Assembly (NCBI RefSeq): GCF_019890935.1
Contig: NZ_CP082333.1
Location: forward strand, 398,001-462,000
Source: Exiguobacterium acetylicum
GTDB lineage: Bacteria; Bacillota; Bacilli; Exiguobacteriales; Exiguobacteriaceae
DNA length: 64,000 nt
Direction of reading: 5' to 3'
The notes below the pieces were generated by a model. The model did no database searches. It saw nothing but the letters and a program-made list of their open reading frames with translations, and was not told the origin of the DNA. Every line of letters starts with the position of its first letter. The stretch's first letter is position 1. The position numbers and the translations under genes were made by a program. Shown here piece by piece: positions 27,799-36,599 of this stretch.

Positions 27799-28143
27799 AT
27801 GAATGAGACGTTTTATCACGAATTCGAAGTCTTTAGCAAACGGACGCCGAACGCGGCGTTCACCCATCAATTCAGCTTGCTCGCTCCGAACAAGGAGATG
27901 GCACTGTTGATGGCGCAAGAAAACTTCATGCGCCGGGAACCGGTCGTCGACATCTGGGTCGTCAAACGGGAGGATATCCGTGGTTTATCACCCGATGAGA
28001 AGCAGATGTTACAACGTCTTGATAATAAGGACTACCGAACGACGAAAGGGTACGGCTACTTGAAGAAAAAATGGCGTCATTACGAGCAACAGATGCTCGA
28101 TGAAAAAGAGATCATGTCGTGGCAAGGAGGCGATTCCAAATGA
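27799..28143 (+). CDS. paaB: 1,2-phenylacetyl-CoA epoxidase, subunit B
   Basis: The 114-residue small subunit has the family pattern EFEVFSKRTPNAAFTHQFSLLAPNKEMALLMAQENFMRREPVVDIWVVKREDI. It helps assemble the PaaA-PaaC complex. The start at 27799 (MNETFYHEFE) is chosen over an ATG six codons upstream because GAGGGGA lies at proper distance. Confidence 0.93.
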   Translation: MNETFYHEFEVFSKRTPNAAFTHQFSLLAPNKEMALLMAQENFMRREPVVDIWVVKREDIRGLSPDEKQMLQRLDNKDYRTTKGYGYLKKKWRHYEQQMLDEKEIMSWQGGDSK

Positions 28144-28925
28144 TGGAACAAGAACGGACGGCACTCGCTTCCTTACTCTATCAACTCGCGGATGATGATT
28201 TCTTTTACGCGTATCGTGGTTCGGAATGGCTCGGACTCGCACCGCATATCGAAGAGGACGTCGCTTCGTCGTCGATTGCGCAAGATTCGATGGGACACGC
28301 GGCGATGTATTACCAACTTCTCGAAGAACTTGGCGAAGGAAATGCTGATGCATTAGCTCATGTCCGACTGGCGCATGAACGAAAGAATTCGATTCTCGTC
28401 GAACGTGTCAACGGACCTGGCTACTACATGGAGAAGCCTGAATATGACTGGGCATTCGCCGTCGTACGGAACTATTGCTACACGGTCGCGAAAAAGATCC
28501 GAATTGATGCTTTGAAGTCGAGCAGTTATGAGCCACTCGCTACGGCTGCCGTCAAGATCAACATGGAGTTGTACTATCATTTGCTGCACTGGCAAACATG
28601 GTTCACCCAGCTTTATCAATCGACGAAGACGGCGCGGCAGAAGATGGATGCAGCCCTAGAAAAAGTCCTCTATGACTTCGGTGACATGTTCGATTATGGC
28701 GAACACGGTCAATTGATCGAAGAGATGCGGTTGATCGAAGGACAAGGCATTTTACTCGATCGTTGGTATCAGACGATCACACCGTTACTCGTCGAATTGA
28801 ACGTGACGCTTCCGGAAATGCAGATGACGCGTAACGGGCGGGACGGCGATCACACGGAAGATTTGAATGACGCGCTTGCGACACTCGGAGAAGTCTACTT
28901 GATTGATCAGACCGCGACGTGGTGA
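28140..28925 (+). CDS. paaC: 1,2-phenylacetyl-CoA epoxidase, subunit C
   Basis: The 261-residue structural ferritin-like subunit pairs with PaaA. It starts in an ATGATG at the paaB stop, so either ATG (28140 or 28143) may be used; AAGGAGG precedes both. Segments such as FFYAYRGSEWLGLAPHIEEDVASSSIAQDSMGHAAMYY are typical. PaaC normally lacks functional iron and supports PaaA. Confidence 0.93.
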   Translation: MMEQERTALASLLYQLADDDFFYAYRGSEWLGLAPHIEEDVASSSIAQDSMGHAAMYYQLLEELGEGNADALAHVRLAHERKNSILVERVNGPGYYMEKPEYDWAFAVVRNYCYTVAKKIRIDALKSSSYEPLATAAVKINMELYYHLLHWQTWFTQLYQSTKTARQKMDAALEKVLYDFGDMFDYGEHGQLIEEMRLIEGQGILLDRWYQTITPLLVELNVTLPEMQMTRNGRDGDHTEDLNDALATLGEVYLIDQTATW

Positions 28926-28939
28926 AAGGAGAGGGAAGC

Positions 28940-29434
28940 ATGACGACGACACTCCAGGATGCGATCCGGGAAGCCCTGAACGGGGTGAAGGATCCGGAAA
29001 TTGATAGCGTCAGTATTTTAGATCTTGGCATGGTCGAGACGATGGACGCGGAAGCGACGGAGCATGGTTACCTGGTGCGCGTCACGCTTCTCCCGACGTT
29101 CCTCGGTTGCCCGGCGCTTGAAATCATTAAAAAAAACACCGAATCTGCCTTGCAGGTGATTCCAAATGTCGAACAGGTCGACGTCCAGTTCCGGTTTGAT
29201 CCACCGTGGACATCGGACCGAATCACGGAACAAGGCATGCAAGGATTGAAGGCATTCGGTATCGCTCCTCCTCGGTTTGAGCAAGGGAAGTGGGAGATTG
29301 ACTGTCCGTATTGTGGATCGACGTATGTGACGATGGAAAACTTATTCGGACCGACAGCATGTCGAAGTATTCTCTACTGTAAATCGTGTAAAAATCCATT
29401 CGAGGCGATGAAACCCGTCTCTACTCTCATGTGA
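28940..29434 (+). CDS. paaD: Phenylacetyl-CoA epoxidase accessory protein PaaD
   Basis: The 164-residue product has an N-terminal MIP18/DUF59 domain (KDPEIDSVSILDLGMVE; FLGCPAL with Cys57) and a C-terminal zinc-ribbon-like region with CPYC (C122, C125) and C141, C147, C150. It is thought to mature the iron or iron-sulfur cofactors of the epoxidase system. The start at 28940 follows AAAGGAGAGG. The gene that follows is not paaE. Confidence 0.9.
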   Translation: MTTTLQDAIREALNGVKDPEIDSVSILDLGMVETMDAEATEHGYLVRVTLLPTFLGCPALEIIKKNTESALQVIPNVEQVDVQFRFDPPWTSDRITEQGMQGLKAFGIAPPRFEQGKWEIDCPYCGSTYVTMENLFGPTACRSILYCKSCKNPFEAMKPVSTLM

Positions 29435-29449
29435 AGGAAGGTAATCAAG

Positions 29450-29773
29450 ATGGCAAAATTAATCGCACTGTACAAACACCCAGAAAACAAGGAAGCATTC
29501 GATCAGCACTACTTTGAGGTCCATGGTCCATTGACAGCAAAAATTCCAGGACTGCAAGAGATGAATGTCACGAAAATCGTCGGCTCACCGATGGGCGGAG
29601 ACGGAAAGTACTACTTGATGTGCGAGATGGTCTATGAAAGTCAGGAAGCGATGCAAGCAGGTATGCGTTCGCTCGAAGGAAAAGCATCCGGGAAAGACTT
29701 GATGAGCTTTGCGGGGGATCTCGTCACATTGATGATTGGTGAAGATGTCCATGCCGACACAACAGTACGTTAA
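29450..29773 (+). CDS. EthD-family dimeric alpha/beta-barrel protein
   Basis: The 107-residue protein shows the EthD pattern: IALYKHPENKEAFDQHYFEVHGPLTAKIPGL, then MGGDGKYYLMCEMVYESQEAMQAGM and a C-terminal strand. The ferredoxin-like fold usually dimerises; EthD proteins are accessory to oxygenase systems and some relatives isomerise or remove aromatic products. It lies exactly where paaE often lies, and overlaps the next gene by 23 bases. Its role in phenylacetate catabolism is unknown. Confidence 0.82.
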   Translation: MAKLIALYKHPENKEAFDQHYFEVHGPLTAKIPGLQEMNVTKIVGSPMGGDGKYYLMCEMVYESQEAMQAGMRSLEGKASGKDLMSFAGDLVTLMIGEDVHADTTVR

Positions 29774-30530
29774 GACGGAAATGCTTGATCGGATCGGTCG
29801 GATTCGACTCGACCGAACGGCACGATACAATGCGCTGAACCGAACGATGGTCCGGGAAATCGTCGAGGCGATGGAGACGTTCGACCGAGACGAACGGGTG
29901 ACGGTCATCGTCTTGACCGGAAACGGAAAATCGTTCTCAGCGGGCGCCGATATCGAGGAGATGCTCGAGGCGACACCGATCTCGATGGAACTCCTCGATC
30001 CGTTCGCGGACTGGGACCGGATCAGCCGAATCAAAAAGCCGATCATCGCAGGTGTCCACGGTTTTGTCCTTGGCGGCGGTTTTGAACTGGCACTCGCTTG
30101 TGATTTAATCTACGCCGATCCCGAGACACAGTTCGGATTCCCGGAAGTCGGACTCGGCGTCATGCCGGGAGCAGGGGGGACACAGCGCTTGACGAAATGC
30201 ATCGGTCGAACGCGAGCGCTCGAGTGGCTCTTCACCGGCGACCGGATGAAGGCAGAGGAAGCGGAACGACTCGGTATCATCAACCGGGTGACGGCTGACG
30301 TCGAAGCGACGGTGCTGGCAATGGCAGAGCGGTTATCGAACCAACCGAGCATGGCGTTGCGGTTGATCAAGGACGCGTCAAACAAAGCCGTCGATTTATC
30401 GTTACAGGATGGGATGGAGCACGAACGCCGTAACTTCTATCTCTTGTTCGCGACAGCCGATCAAACAGAAGGCATGCAAGCATTTCTCGAAAAACGATCA
30501 CCGATTTTCAATCAACAGGAACAGGAGTGA
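29751..30530 (+). CDS. Enoyl-CoA hydratase/isomerase family (PaaF-like)
   Basis: The 259-residue crotonase has the oxyanion segments SFSAGADIEEM and GFVLGGGFELALACD, and FPEVGLGVMPGAGGTQRL. Both catalytic Glu positions (GGGFE and FPEVG) are present, as in true hydratases. This fits 2,3-dehydroadipyl-CoA hydratase (PaaF). The start at 29751 is inferred; a near in-frame ATG at 29745 is also possible and the ribosome site is weak, so coupling to the EthD gene is likely. Confidence 0.88.
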   Translation: MPTQQYVKTEMLDRIGRIRLDRTARYNALNRTMVREIVEAMETFDRDERVTVIVLTGNGKSFSAGADIEEMLEATPISMELLDPFADWDRISRIKKPIIAGVHGFVLGGGFELALACDLIYADPETQFGFPEVGLGVMPGAGGTQRLTKCIGRTRALEWLFTGDRMKAEEAERLGIINRVTADVEATVLAMAERLSNQPSMALRLIKDASNKAVDLSLQDGMEHERRNFYLLFATADQTEGMQAFLEKRSPIFNQQEQE

Positions 30531-30535
30531 ATACA

Positions 30536-32044
30536 ATGTCGACAGTACATGAAAAAACACTTGAAATGAAACGGTCCGTCTATCACTTGCTCATCAACGG
30601 CGAACAGGTCGAGGGCGCAACAGGCGAGACGTTCAAAACATATAATCCGGCAACAGGCGAAGTGATCGCGGAAGTCGCAAAAGCGTCGAAGGAAGACGCG
30701 GATCGTGCTGTTCAAGCGGCACGTGATGCGTTTGATCACGGAAAGTGGAAGATGTGGCCGGTCGGTCGTCGGGCGCAAATCTTGAATAAGATTGCGAGCA
30801 TCATGCGTTCTCGCTTCAACGAAATCGTCGAACTGGAGATTCTCGATACAGGGAAATCACTAGCAGCGGCGCAAGGACAAGTCACGCAAGCGATTGAAGA
30901 CTTTGAGTTCTATGCGGGTGCGATCGTCGGTCATCGTGGTGTCGTCAATAACGTACCGGGACAATTCCACAATTACACGGAAAAAGAAGCAGTCGGTGTC
31001 TGTGCGCAAATCATTCCGTGGAACTATCCGTTGATGATGGCAGCTTGGAAGGTCGCACCAGCAATCGCAGTCGGTTGTTCGGTCGTCGTCAAACCAGCGA
31101 CATTGACACCGTTGACAGCGATCATTCTCGGTGAGATTTGTTTAGAGGCCGGCGTACCAGCAGGTGTCGTCAACGTCATCCCGGGATCCGGACGCGAGAT
31201 CGGCAACCATCTCGTTGAGCATCCTCACGTCGATAAAGTCGCCTTCACGGGCTCGACGCCAGTCGGTAAAGACATCATGGGACGTGCGTCCGAGACGTTA
31301 AAACGAGTCACCCTCGAACTCGGTGGAAAATCACCGAACATCGTCTTTGAAGACGCGGATGTGACAGCAGCTGTTGATGGTTCATTGTTCGGAATTTTCT
31401 ATAACAGTGGTCAATCGTGTGAAGCGCGCTCGCGCCTGTACGTCCACGAAGAGATCTACGAAGCGTTCATGGAACAGTTCGTCGCGAAGACAAAACAACT
31501 CGTCCTCGGTAATCCGTTTGATAAAGGGACACACGTTGGAGCGATCATCGATCAACAACAGGTCGACGTCATCGATGGATATGTCCAGTCGGCGAAAGCG
31601 GACGGCGCAACGATCGTCACAGGAGGTCACGCGACAGCACCAGAAGGATACGAAAAAGGCTTCTGGTACGCACCGACGATCATCACAGACGTCACGCACG
31701 AGATGAAAGCGGTCAATGAAGAAATCTTCGGACCGGTCGTCGTCGTCATGCCGTTCAAAGATGAAAAAGAAGCGATTCGTTTAGCGAACGATACATCATT
31801 TGGACTCGGCTCAGCCGTTTGGACGAAAGACGGCGCGAAAGCGACACGTGTCGCGAATCAAATCAAAGCCGGCATCGTCATGGTCAACTGTCCGTTCTCT
31901 GCCTTCCCGGGCACACCGTTTGGTGGCTACAAACAATCGGGCTTCGGTCGAGAACTCTGTATCGAGACGCTTGATCTGTACACGGAAACAAAAAGTATCT
32001 TGTCGTATTACGGCAGTCGTCCACTCAATCCGTTCGGACTATAA
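30536..32044 (+). CDS. NAD(P)-dependent aldehyde dehydrogenase
   Basis: The 502-residue ALDH has the general base Glu in LELGGKSPN (about E261) and the catalytic Cys in NSGQSCEARSR (about C295), and IPWNYPLMMAAWK. It is a stand-alone ALDH, without the MaoC-type hydratase domain of PaaZ. It may oxidise the ring-cleavage semialdehyde or phenylacetaldehyde upstream of phenylacetate. The start at 30536 has CAGGAG 10 bases before it. A terminator-like hairpin follows. Confidence 0.9.
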   Translation: MSTVHEKTLEMKRSVYHLLINGEQVEGATGETFKTYNPATGEVIAEVAKASKEDADRAVQAARDAFDHGKWKMWPVGRRAQILNKIASIMRSRFNEIVELEILDTGKSLAAAQGQVTQAIEDFEFYAGAIVGHRGVVNNVPGQFHNYTEKEAVGVCAQIIPWNYPLMMAAWKVAPAIAVGCSVVVKPATLTPLTAIILGEICLEAGVPAGVVNVIPGSGREIGNHLVEHPHVDKVAFTGSTPVGKDIMGRASETLKRVTLELGGKSPNIVFEDADVTAAVDGSLFGIFYNSGQSCEARSRLYVHEEIYEAFMEQFVAKTKQLVLGNPFDKGTHVGAIIDQQQVDVIDGYVQSAKADGATIVTGGHATAPEGYEKGFWYAPTIITDVTHEMKAVNEEIFGPVVVVMPFKDEKEAIRLANDTSFGLGSAVWTKDGAKATRVANQIKAGIVMVNCPFSAFPGTPFGGYKQSGFGRELCIETLDLYTETKSILSYYGSRPLNPFGL

Positions 32045-32053
32045 GCAAGAGGG

Positions 32054-32090
32054 AAGGCTGGAGTTCCGTCGGGAAGTCCAGCCTTTTTTA
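32054..32090 (+). terminator. terminator-like hairpin inside the paa operon
   Basis: Stem AAGGCTGGA/TCCAGCCTT with a 14-base loop is followed by TTTTT, 9 bases after the aldehyde dehydrogenase stop. Downstream paa genes have no evident strong promoter, so it probably works as a partial terminator. Confidence 0.75.
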
Positions 32091-32118
32091 ACAGCACAGG
32101 GGATAAGGGGGAATTCAG

Positions 32119-32985
32119 ATGGTAGAACAAATCGTCGTCGTCGGATCCGGCGTCATGGGACGTGGCATCGCTTATGTTGCCGCACACCGCGGATTTCAGG
32201 TGACACTCGTTGATATTAAAGAAGAATATGTCGAAAGTGCCTATCGAGAACTCGAACGCATCGCAGAGAAAGGAATCACGCGAGGGAAGATGTCCGCGAA
32301 TGAGGTCGAGGGACTGTTCGATCGGCTGCATCTGTCGACCGACCTAGCTGAGGCGGCACAACAAGCGGATCTCGTCATTGAAGCAGTACCGGAACAACTT
32401 AGCATCAAACAGCAAGTCTTTGAAACGCTAGAAGCACATGCACGTCCGGACTGTTATTTCGCGACGAACACGTCGACGATGAGTCCAACGGAAATTGCGT
32501 CCTTTACGAACCGGGCGGACCGGGTCATGGCGATGCATTTCTTCAATCCGGTCCATCTGATGCCACTGATCGAGCTCGTTCGTGGTCTTGAGACATCGGA
32601 TGAGACGGTTGCAACTCTTGAACAGGTAGCGCGTCAGATGCAGAAGGAAACGGTCGTCATCCGCGAGTTTCCAGGGTTCGTGACTTCGCGGATCAGTGCG
32701 CTCGTCGGAAACGAAGCGTTCTACATGTTACAAGAAGGACTCGGGACACCAGAAGAGATCGATAAAGCGATCAAACTCGGCTTAAACTATCCGATGGGAC
32801 CATTCGAACTCGGGGACTTGGTCGGACTCGATACCCGCCTCCACAACTTAAAGTATCTGCATGAGAAGCTCGGCGAAAAATACCGTCCAGCACCACTGCT
32901 CGAACAGTATGTCAAAGCCGGACGACTCGGACGTAAAACCGGTCGTGGCGTCTATGACTATACGAATCGCGAGGTGACATCATGA
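32119..32985 (+). CDS. paaH: 3-hydroxyacyl-CoA dehydrogenase
   Basis: The 288-residue protein has the NAD motif VVGSGVMGRG (G9, G11, G14), NTSTMSPTEIA with active-site Ser/Asn, and MHFFNPVHLMPLIELVRG with the catalytic His. It would oxidise 3-hydroxyadipyl-CoA to 3-oxoadipyl-CoA. AGGGGG lies before the ATG, and its stop overlaps the thiolase start. Confidence 0.92.
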   Translation: MVEQIVVVGSGVMGRGIAYVAAHRGFQVTLVDIKEEYVESAYRELERIAEKGITRGKMSANEVEGLFDRLHLSTDLAEAAQQADLVIEAVPEQLSIKQQVFETLEAHARPDCYFATNTSTMSPTEIASFTNRADRVMAMHFFNPVHLMPLIELVRGLETSDETVATLEQVARQMQKETVVIREFPGFVTSRISALVGNEAFYMLQEGLGTPEEIDKAIKLGLNYPMGPFELGDLVGLDTRLHNLKYLHEKLGEKYRPAPLLEQYVKAGRLGRKTGRGVYDYTNREVTS

Positions 32986-34190
32986 AACGGGTCGCCATCA
33001 TCGATGCCGTTCGGACACCGATCGGTCGCTATAACGGCGCCTTGCGTCAGGTTCGTCCAGATGACTTAGGAGCACGCGTCATCGAAGCGTTGCTTGAGCG
33101 TAATCCACAAGTCGATCCGAAGACGATCGAGGAAGTCATTTTTGGCAATGCGAATCAGGCGGGAGAAGACAATCGCAACGTCGCCCGGATGTCGGGATTA
33201 CTAGCTGGTCTACCGGTCGAAGTCGCTGGTACGACGATCAATCGTTTATGTGGATCTGGACTGGACGCCGTCATCGCGGCAGCGCGTGGGATTGCCTTAG
33301 GTGAAGGTGATATCTATATCGCTGGTGGAACGGAAAGCATGACGCGTGCACCGTTCGTTCTCGCGAAGCCGGATCAAGCCAACCCACGTGGCAACCAGAC
33401 GATGTACGATACGACGATTGGTTGGCGCTTCGTCAATGATCGTTTAGCAGATCAATACGGAACGGATTCGATGCCGGAAACAGCTGAGAACGTCGCCCGT
33501 CAGTACGGAATCTCGCGCGAAGCACAGGACGACTTTGCGTTCGAAAGCCAGCAACGCGCAAAACGAGCGATCGAGGCAGAGCACTTCACGGACGAACTGG
33601 TTGCGGTCACACAAACAGACCGGAAAGGTAACGTCAGCGTCTTCGACCGCGATGAACATCCTCGTCCTGAGACGACACGTGAGAAACTGGCGACACTTCG
33701 TCCGTTATTCCCAAATGGTACCGTGACGGCGGGGAATGCTTCAGGTGTCAACGACGGTGCGTCGGCGTTGTTATTGATGAGTGAAGAAAAAGCGAACGAA
33801 CTCGGTTTGACGCCGCTCGGGTATTACCGGGCGAGTGCGACAGCAGGGGTCGAACCTGCCATCATGGGGATCGGACCGATCGACGCAACGGAAAAAGTCC
33901 TCCGACGGGCAGGGTTGACGGTCGAACAGCTCGATCAAATCGAGTTGAACGAAGCGTTTGCGGCTCAAAGTCTTGCCTGTATCGAAGCACTTGGTTTACC
34001 AAGCGAAAAAGTCAACGTCAACGGCGGTGCGATCGCCTTCGGTCATCCACTCGGTGCGAGTGGGGCCCGGATTTTGACGACATTATTGCATGAGATGCGC
34101 CGGACGAACCGGACGTATGGTCTCGCGACGATGTGTGTCGGAGTCGGACAGGGTATCGCACTTGTCGTCGATCGGGAGGGACTTGCATGA
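32982..34190 (+). CDS. paaJ: 3-oxoadipyl-CoA thiolase (acetyl-CoA acyltransferase)
   Basis: The 402-residue thiolase has its nucleophile in NRLCGSGLDA (C90), the motif NVNGGAIAFGHPLGASGAR with active-site His, and the C-terminal MCVGVGQG. It would split 3-oxoadipyl-CoA into acetyl-CoA and succinyl-CoA. It overlaps both neighbours by four bases, so translation is coupled. Confidence 0.92.
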   Translation: MKRVAIIDAVRTPIGRYNGALRQVRPDDLGARVIEALLERNPQVDPKTIEEVIFGNANQAGEDNRNVARMSGLLAGLPVEVAGTTINRLCGSGLDAVIAAARGIALGEGDIYIAGGTESMTRAPFVLAKPDQANPRGNQTMYDTTIGWRFVNDRLADQYGTDSMPETAENVARQYGISREAQDDFAFESQQRAKRAIEAEHFTDELVAVTQTDRKGNVSVFDRDEHPRPETTREKLATLRPLFPNGTVTAGNASGVNDGASALLLMSEEKANELGLTPLGYYRASATAGVEPAIMGIGPIDATEKVLRRAGLTVEQLDQIELNEAFAAQSLACIEALGLPSEKVNVNGGAIAFGHPLGASGARILTTLLHEMRRTNRTYGLATMCVGVGQGIALVVDREGLA

Positions 34191-34954
34191 TTCACTTAGA
34201 ACGAGAAGGATATATCGTAATCGTCCGGATTGATCGTCCAGAACGTTTGAACTGTCTCGATTATCCGACGCTTGTCGCTTTGCAAGAACAGGTCGATGCG
34301 TTATCGGTCGACCCGGAAGCGCGGGTGGTCCTGTTTACGGGAACGGGGAAAGCATTTAGTGCGGGTGCCGATTTAAAAGAACGCGTGCAGTTAAACGAAG
34401 AAGAAGTCCGGCGCAATGTCCTTGCGATCCGGAATGTCTTCACTTCGATCGCACAATTGCCGCAACCAACAATCGCAGCCGTCAACGGTCACGCGCTCGG
34501 CGGTGGGTTCGAGTGGATCCTTGCCTGTGATTTCCGTTTTCTCGTCGAGGATGCACTCGTCGGCTTGACGGAGACCAGCTTCGGAATCATTCCGGGAGCT
34601 GGTGGAACACAGCGCTTGCCACGACTGATTGGAGAGACGCGGGCAAAGGAATTGATCTTCACGGCGAAAAAAATCGATGCGATGACAGCAGAACGGTACG
34701 GACTCGCGACAGCCGTTGTTGCCCGGGAAGCGTTGATGACGACATGCCTTGAGTTTGCTAATCAGATGTTACAGAACGGACCAATCGCCTTGCGCCAAGC
34801 GAAGCGAGCGATTGATCAAGGGCGGGATGTTTCACTCGAAGGAGGACTACAGCTCGAAACAGAAGCTTATGAAGTCGTCATTCCGACGGCTGATCGTCAG
34901 GAAGCGCTACAAGCCTTCGCTGAAAAACGACCACCGCGCTTTGAAGGAAGATGA
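34187..34954 (+). CDS. Second enoyl-CoA hydratase/isomerase family protein
   Basis: The 255-residue crotonase starts MIHLEREGYIV at 34187, overlapping the thiolase stop by four bases. It keeps both hydratase Glu positions (GHALGGGFEW and LTETSFGIIPGAGGTQRL). By sequence it is another hydratase; by operon logic it could fill the PaaG (ring isomerase) or methylglutaconyl-type role. Which one is not resolved. Confidence 0.87.
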   Translation: MIHLEREGYIVIVRIDRPERLNCLDYPTLVALQEQVDALSVDPEARVVLFTGTGKAFSAGADLKERVQLNEEEVRRNVLAIRNVFTSIAQLPQPTIAAVNGHALGGGFEWILACDFRFLVEDALVGLTETSFGIIPGAGGTQRLPRLIGETRAKELIFTAKKIDAMTAERYGLATAVVAREALMTTCLEFANQMLQNGPIALRQAKRAIDQGRDVSLEGGLQLETEAYEVVIPTADRQEALQAFAEKRPPRFEGR

Positions 34955-35027
34955 GGATGGTCGACGTTTGAAATAACCCGTATACTAACGATACACACTA
35001 TGAACGACTGAAGAGAGAGTGAATACC

Positions 35028-35912
35028 ATGAGTGCGAACACCCAATCGATGATCTTTACGATTTACGGCGATTACATTCGCCATTACGGCAATCAAATCT
35101 GGGTCGGGAGTTTAATTCGACTCGTCAAAGAGTTCGGACATAACGAACAAGCCGTTCGGGTTGCTGTGTCCCGAATGGTTAAACAAGGCTGGCTCGTCTC
35201 CGAGAAACAAGGAAATAAAAGCTTCTATTCATTGACACCACGTGGGGTGGAACGGATGGAGGAGGCCGCACGCCGGATCTACAGATCAACACCGCACGAC
35301 TGGGACGGGAAGTGGCGGACGCTGATGTACACGATTCCGGAGGATAAACGCCAGATTCGCGATGAGCTCCGCAAAGAACTGACGTGGAGTGGGTTTGGCA
35401 ACTTATCGAACGGGGTTTGGATTTCACCGAACCCGCTTGAAAAAGAGGCGGAACGATTGATCGCGTCGTATGAGATCGAAGAGTATGTCGATTTCTTCGT
35501 CGGTGAATACCACGGTCCGAAGCAGGATCAATCCCTCGTCGAGCGTGCGTTTCCGCTGGAGGAATTGCAGGAGCGTTACGAGACGTTCATCACGGATTAC
35601 AGCCGGCAATACATCGTCCATCAAAGTCAGCTCCAACTCGGAGAAATGACGGATGAACAGTGTTTCGTCGAACGGACGATGCTCGTACATGAATACCGGA
35701 AGTTTCTATTCACGGATCCCGGATTACCGCAAGAACTGCTACCAGATGCTTGGAGCGGACATCACGCGGCGCTCTTGTTCGAACAATATTACCGATTGCT
35801 CGCACAACCAGCGAGTCGGTTCTTCGAATCGATCTTTGAAGAGACGCACGATGTGTCGCAACGCAGTGCCTCGTACGACGCGGCGGAACATCCGCTGTTT
35901 GCGGAACGGTGA
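35028..35912 (+). CDS. paaX: Phenylacetate regulator PaaX
   Basis: The 294-residue GntR-like repressor has the PaaX start (MIFTIYGDYIRHYG), a winged helix (about 20-65, FGHNEQAVRVAVSRMVKQGWLVSEKQGNKSFYSLTPRG) and the central PaaX domain (HDWDGKWRTLMYTIPEDKRQIRDELRKELTWSGFG). In enteric bacteria PaaX responds to phenylacetyl-CoA. The start at 35028 is preferred over a codon three positions upstream. It has a 73-base gap before it, so a separate promoter (TATACT near 34981) is possible. Confidence 0.9.
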   Translation: MSANTQSMIFTIYGDYIRHYGNQIWVGSLIRLVKEFGHNEQAVRVAVSRMVKQGWLVSEKQGNKSFYSLTPRGVERMEEAARRIYRSTPHDWDGKWRTLMYTIPEDKRQIRDELRKELTWSGFGNLSNGVWISPNPLEKEAERLIASYEIEEYVDFFVGEYHGPKQDQSLVERAFPLEELQERYETFITDYSRQYIVHQSQLQLGEMTDEQCFVERTMLVHEYRKFLFTDPGLPQELLPDAWSGHHAALLFEQYYRLLAQPASRFFESIFEETHDVSQRSASYDAAEHPLFAER

Positions 35913-35929
35913 GCATTTATTCGAATGAA

Positions 35930-35966
35930 AAGAGCGGGACGGATCAGTTGATCCGCCCCGCATTCG
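35930..35966 (-). terminator. terminator between convergent paaX and paaY-like genes
   Basis: Stem GCGGG.CGGATC with GATCCG.CCCGC and loop AGTT. The minus-strand copy is followed by TCTTTTC, so it mainly serves the leftward gene. Confidence 0.65.
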
Positions 35967-35968
35967 TG

Positions 35969-36508
35969 TCATTCAGATGTGTTCTGTTCAGCAGATTCTG
36001 CGAGAATGTTTCGGAAGGCATATCCTTTATCGACATAAGAATCAATCGACTCCTGAATCATCGCAAGATCCGCTTCTGTGAGTTCACGCACGACTTTACC
36101 GGGTGAGCCGATGATCAGCGAACGGGGTGGGAAAACTTTTCCCGATGGAATTAGCGTATTCGCCCCGATGATGCATTCTTCACCGATGTCTGCATGATCA
36201 AGAACGGTCGCACCCATTCCGACGATCGAACGACGTCCGATTTTGCAACCGTGTAAAATCGCGTTATGTCCGACCGTTACTTCATCTTCAATGACGACGG
36301 GTGCCCCTTCATAGAGATGAATCGTCGCGTTGTCTTGGATACTGCATCGTTTCCCAATCGTAATCGGTCCTTCGTCACCGCGTAAGACAGCGTTGAACCA
36401 GACGGTAGACTCGGAACCGATCGTGACGTCTCCAATCAGATAAGCGCCAGGAGCGATGAATACATCGGAGGCGACGTTCGGATGAATCGATTGATACGGA
36501 ATCTTCAT
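35969..36508 (-). CDS. paaY: Hexapeptide-repeat protein, PaaY/gamma-carbonic anhydrase family
   Basis: The 179-residue left-handed beta-helix protein has hexapeptide repeats (IGSEST, IGKRCS, VGHNAI, IGRRSI, IGEECI) and the metal His triad of gamma-carbonic anhydrases (H64, H81, H86). In E. coli, PaaY next to paaX hydrolyses dead-end CoA thioesters of the pathway. Here it is convergent with paaX, so a PaaY role is likely but a general YrdA/YtoA-type role is possible. Confidence 0.75.
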   Translation of the reverse strand: MKIPYQSIHPNVASDVFIAPGAYLIGDVTIGSESTVWFNAVLRGDEGPITIGKRCSIQDNATIHLYEGAPVVIEDEVTVGHNAILHGCKIGRRSIVGMGATVLDHADIGEECIIGANTLIPSGKVFPPRSLIIGSPGKVVRELTEADLAMIQESIDSYVDKGYAFRNILAESAEQNTSE

Positions 36509-36599
36509 AACAGAATGACCTCGTTTCTATAATAAGATGAACTACTATTCATTCCATGTCAGTATAGCATGTGAGTGAAGTCGAGAACGGAGGAAAGAC

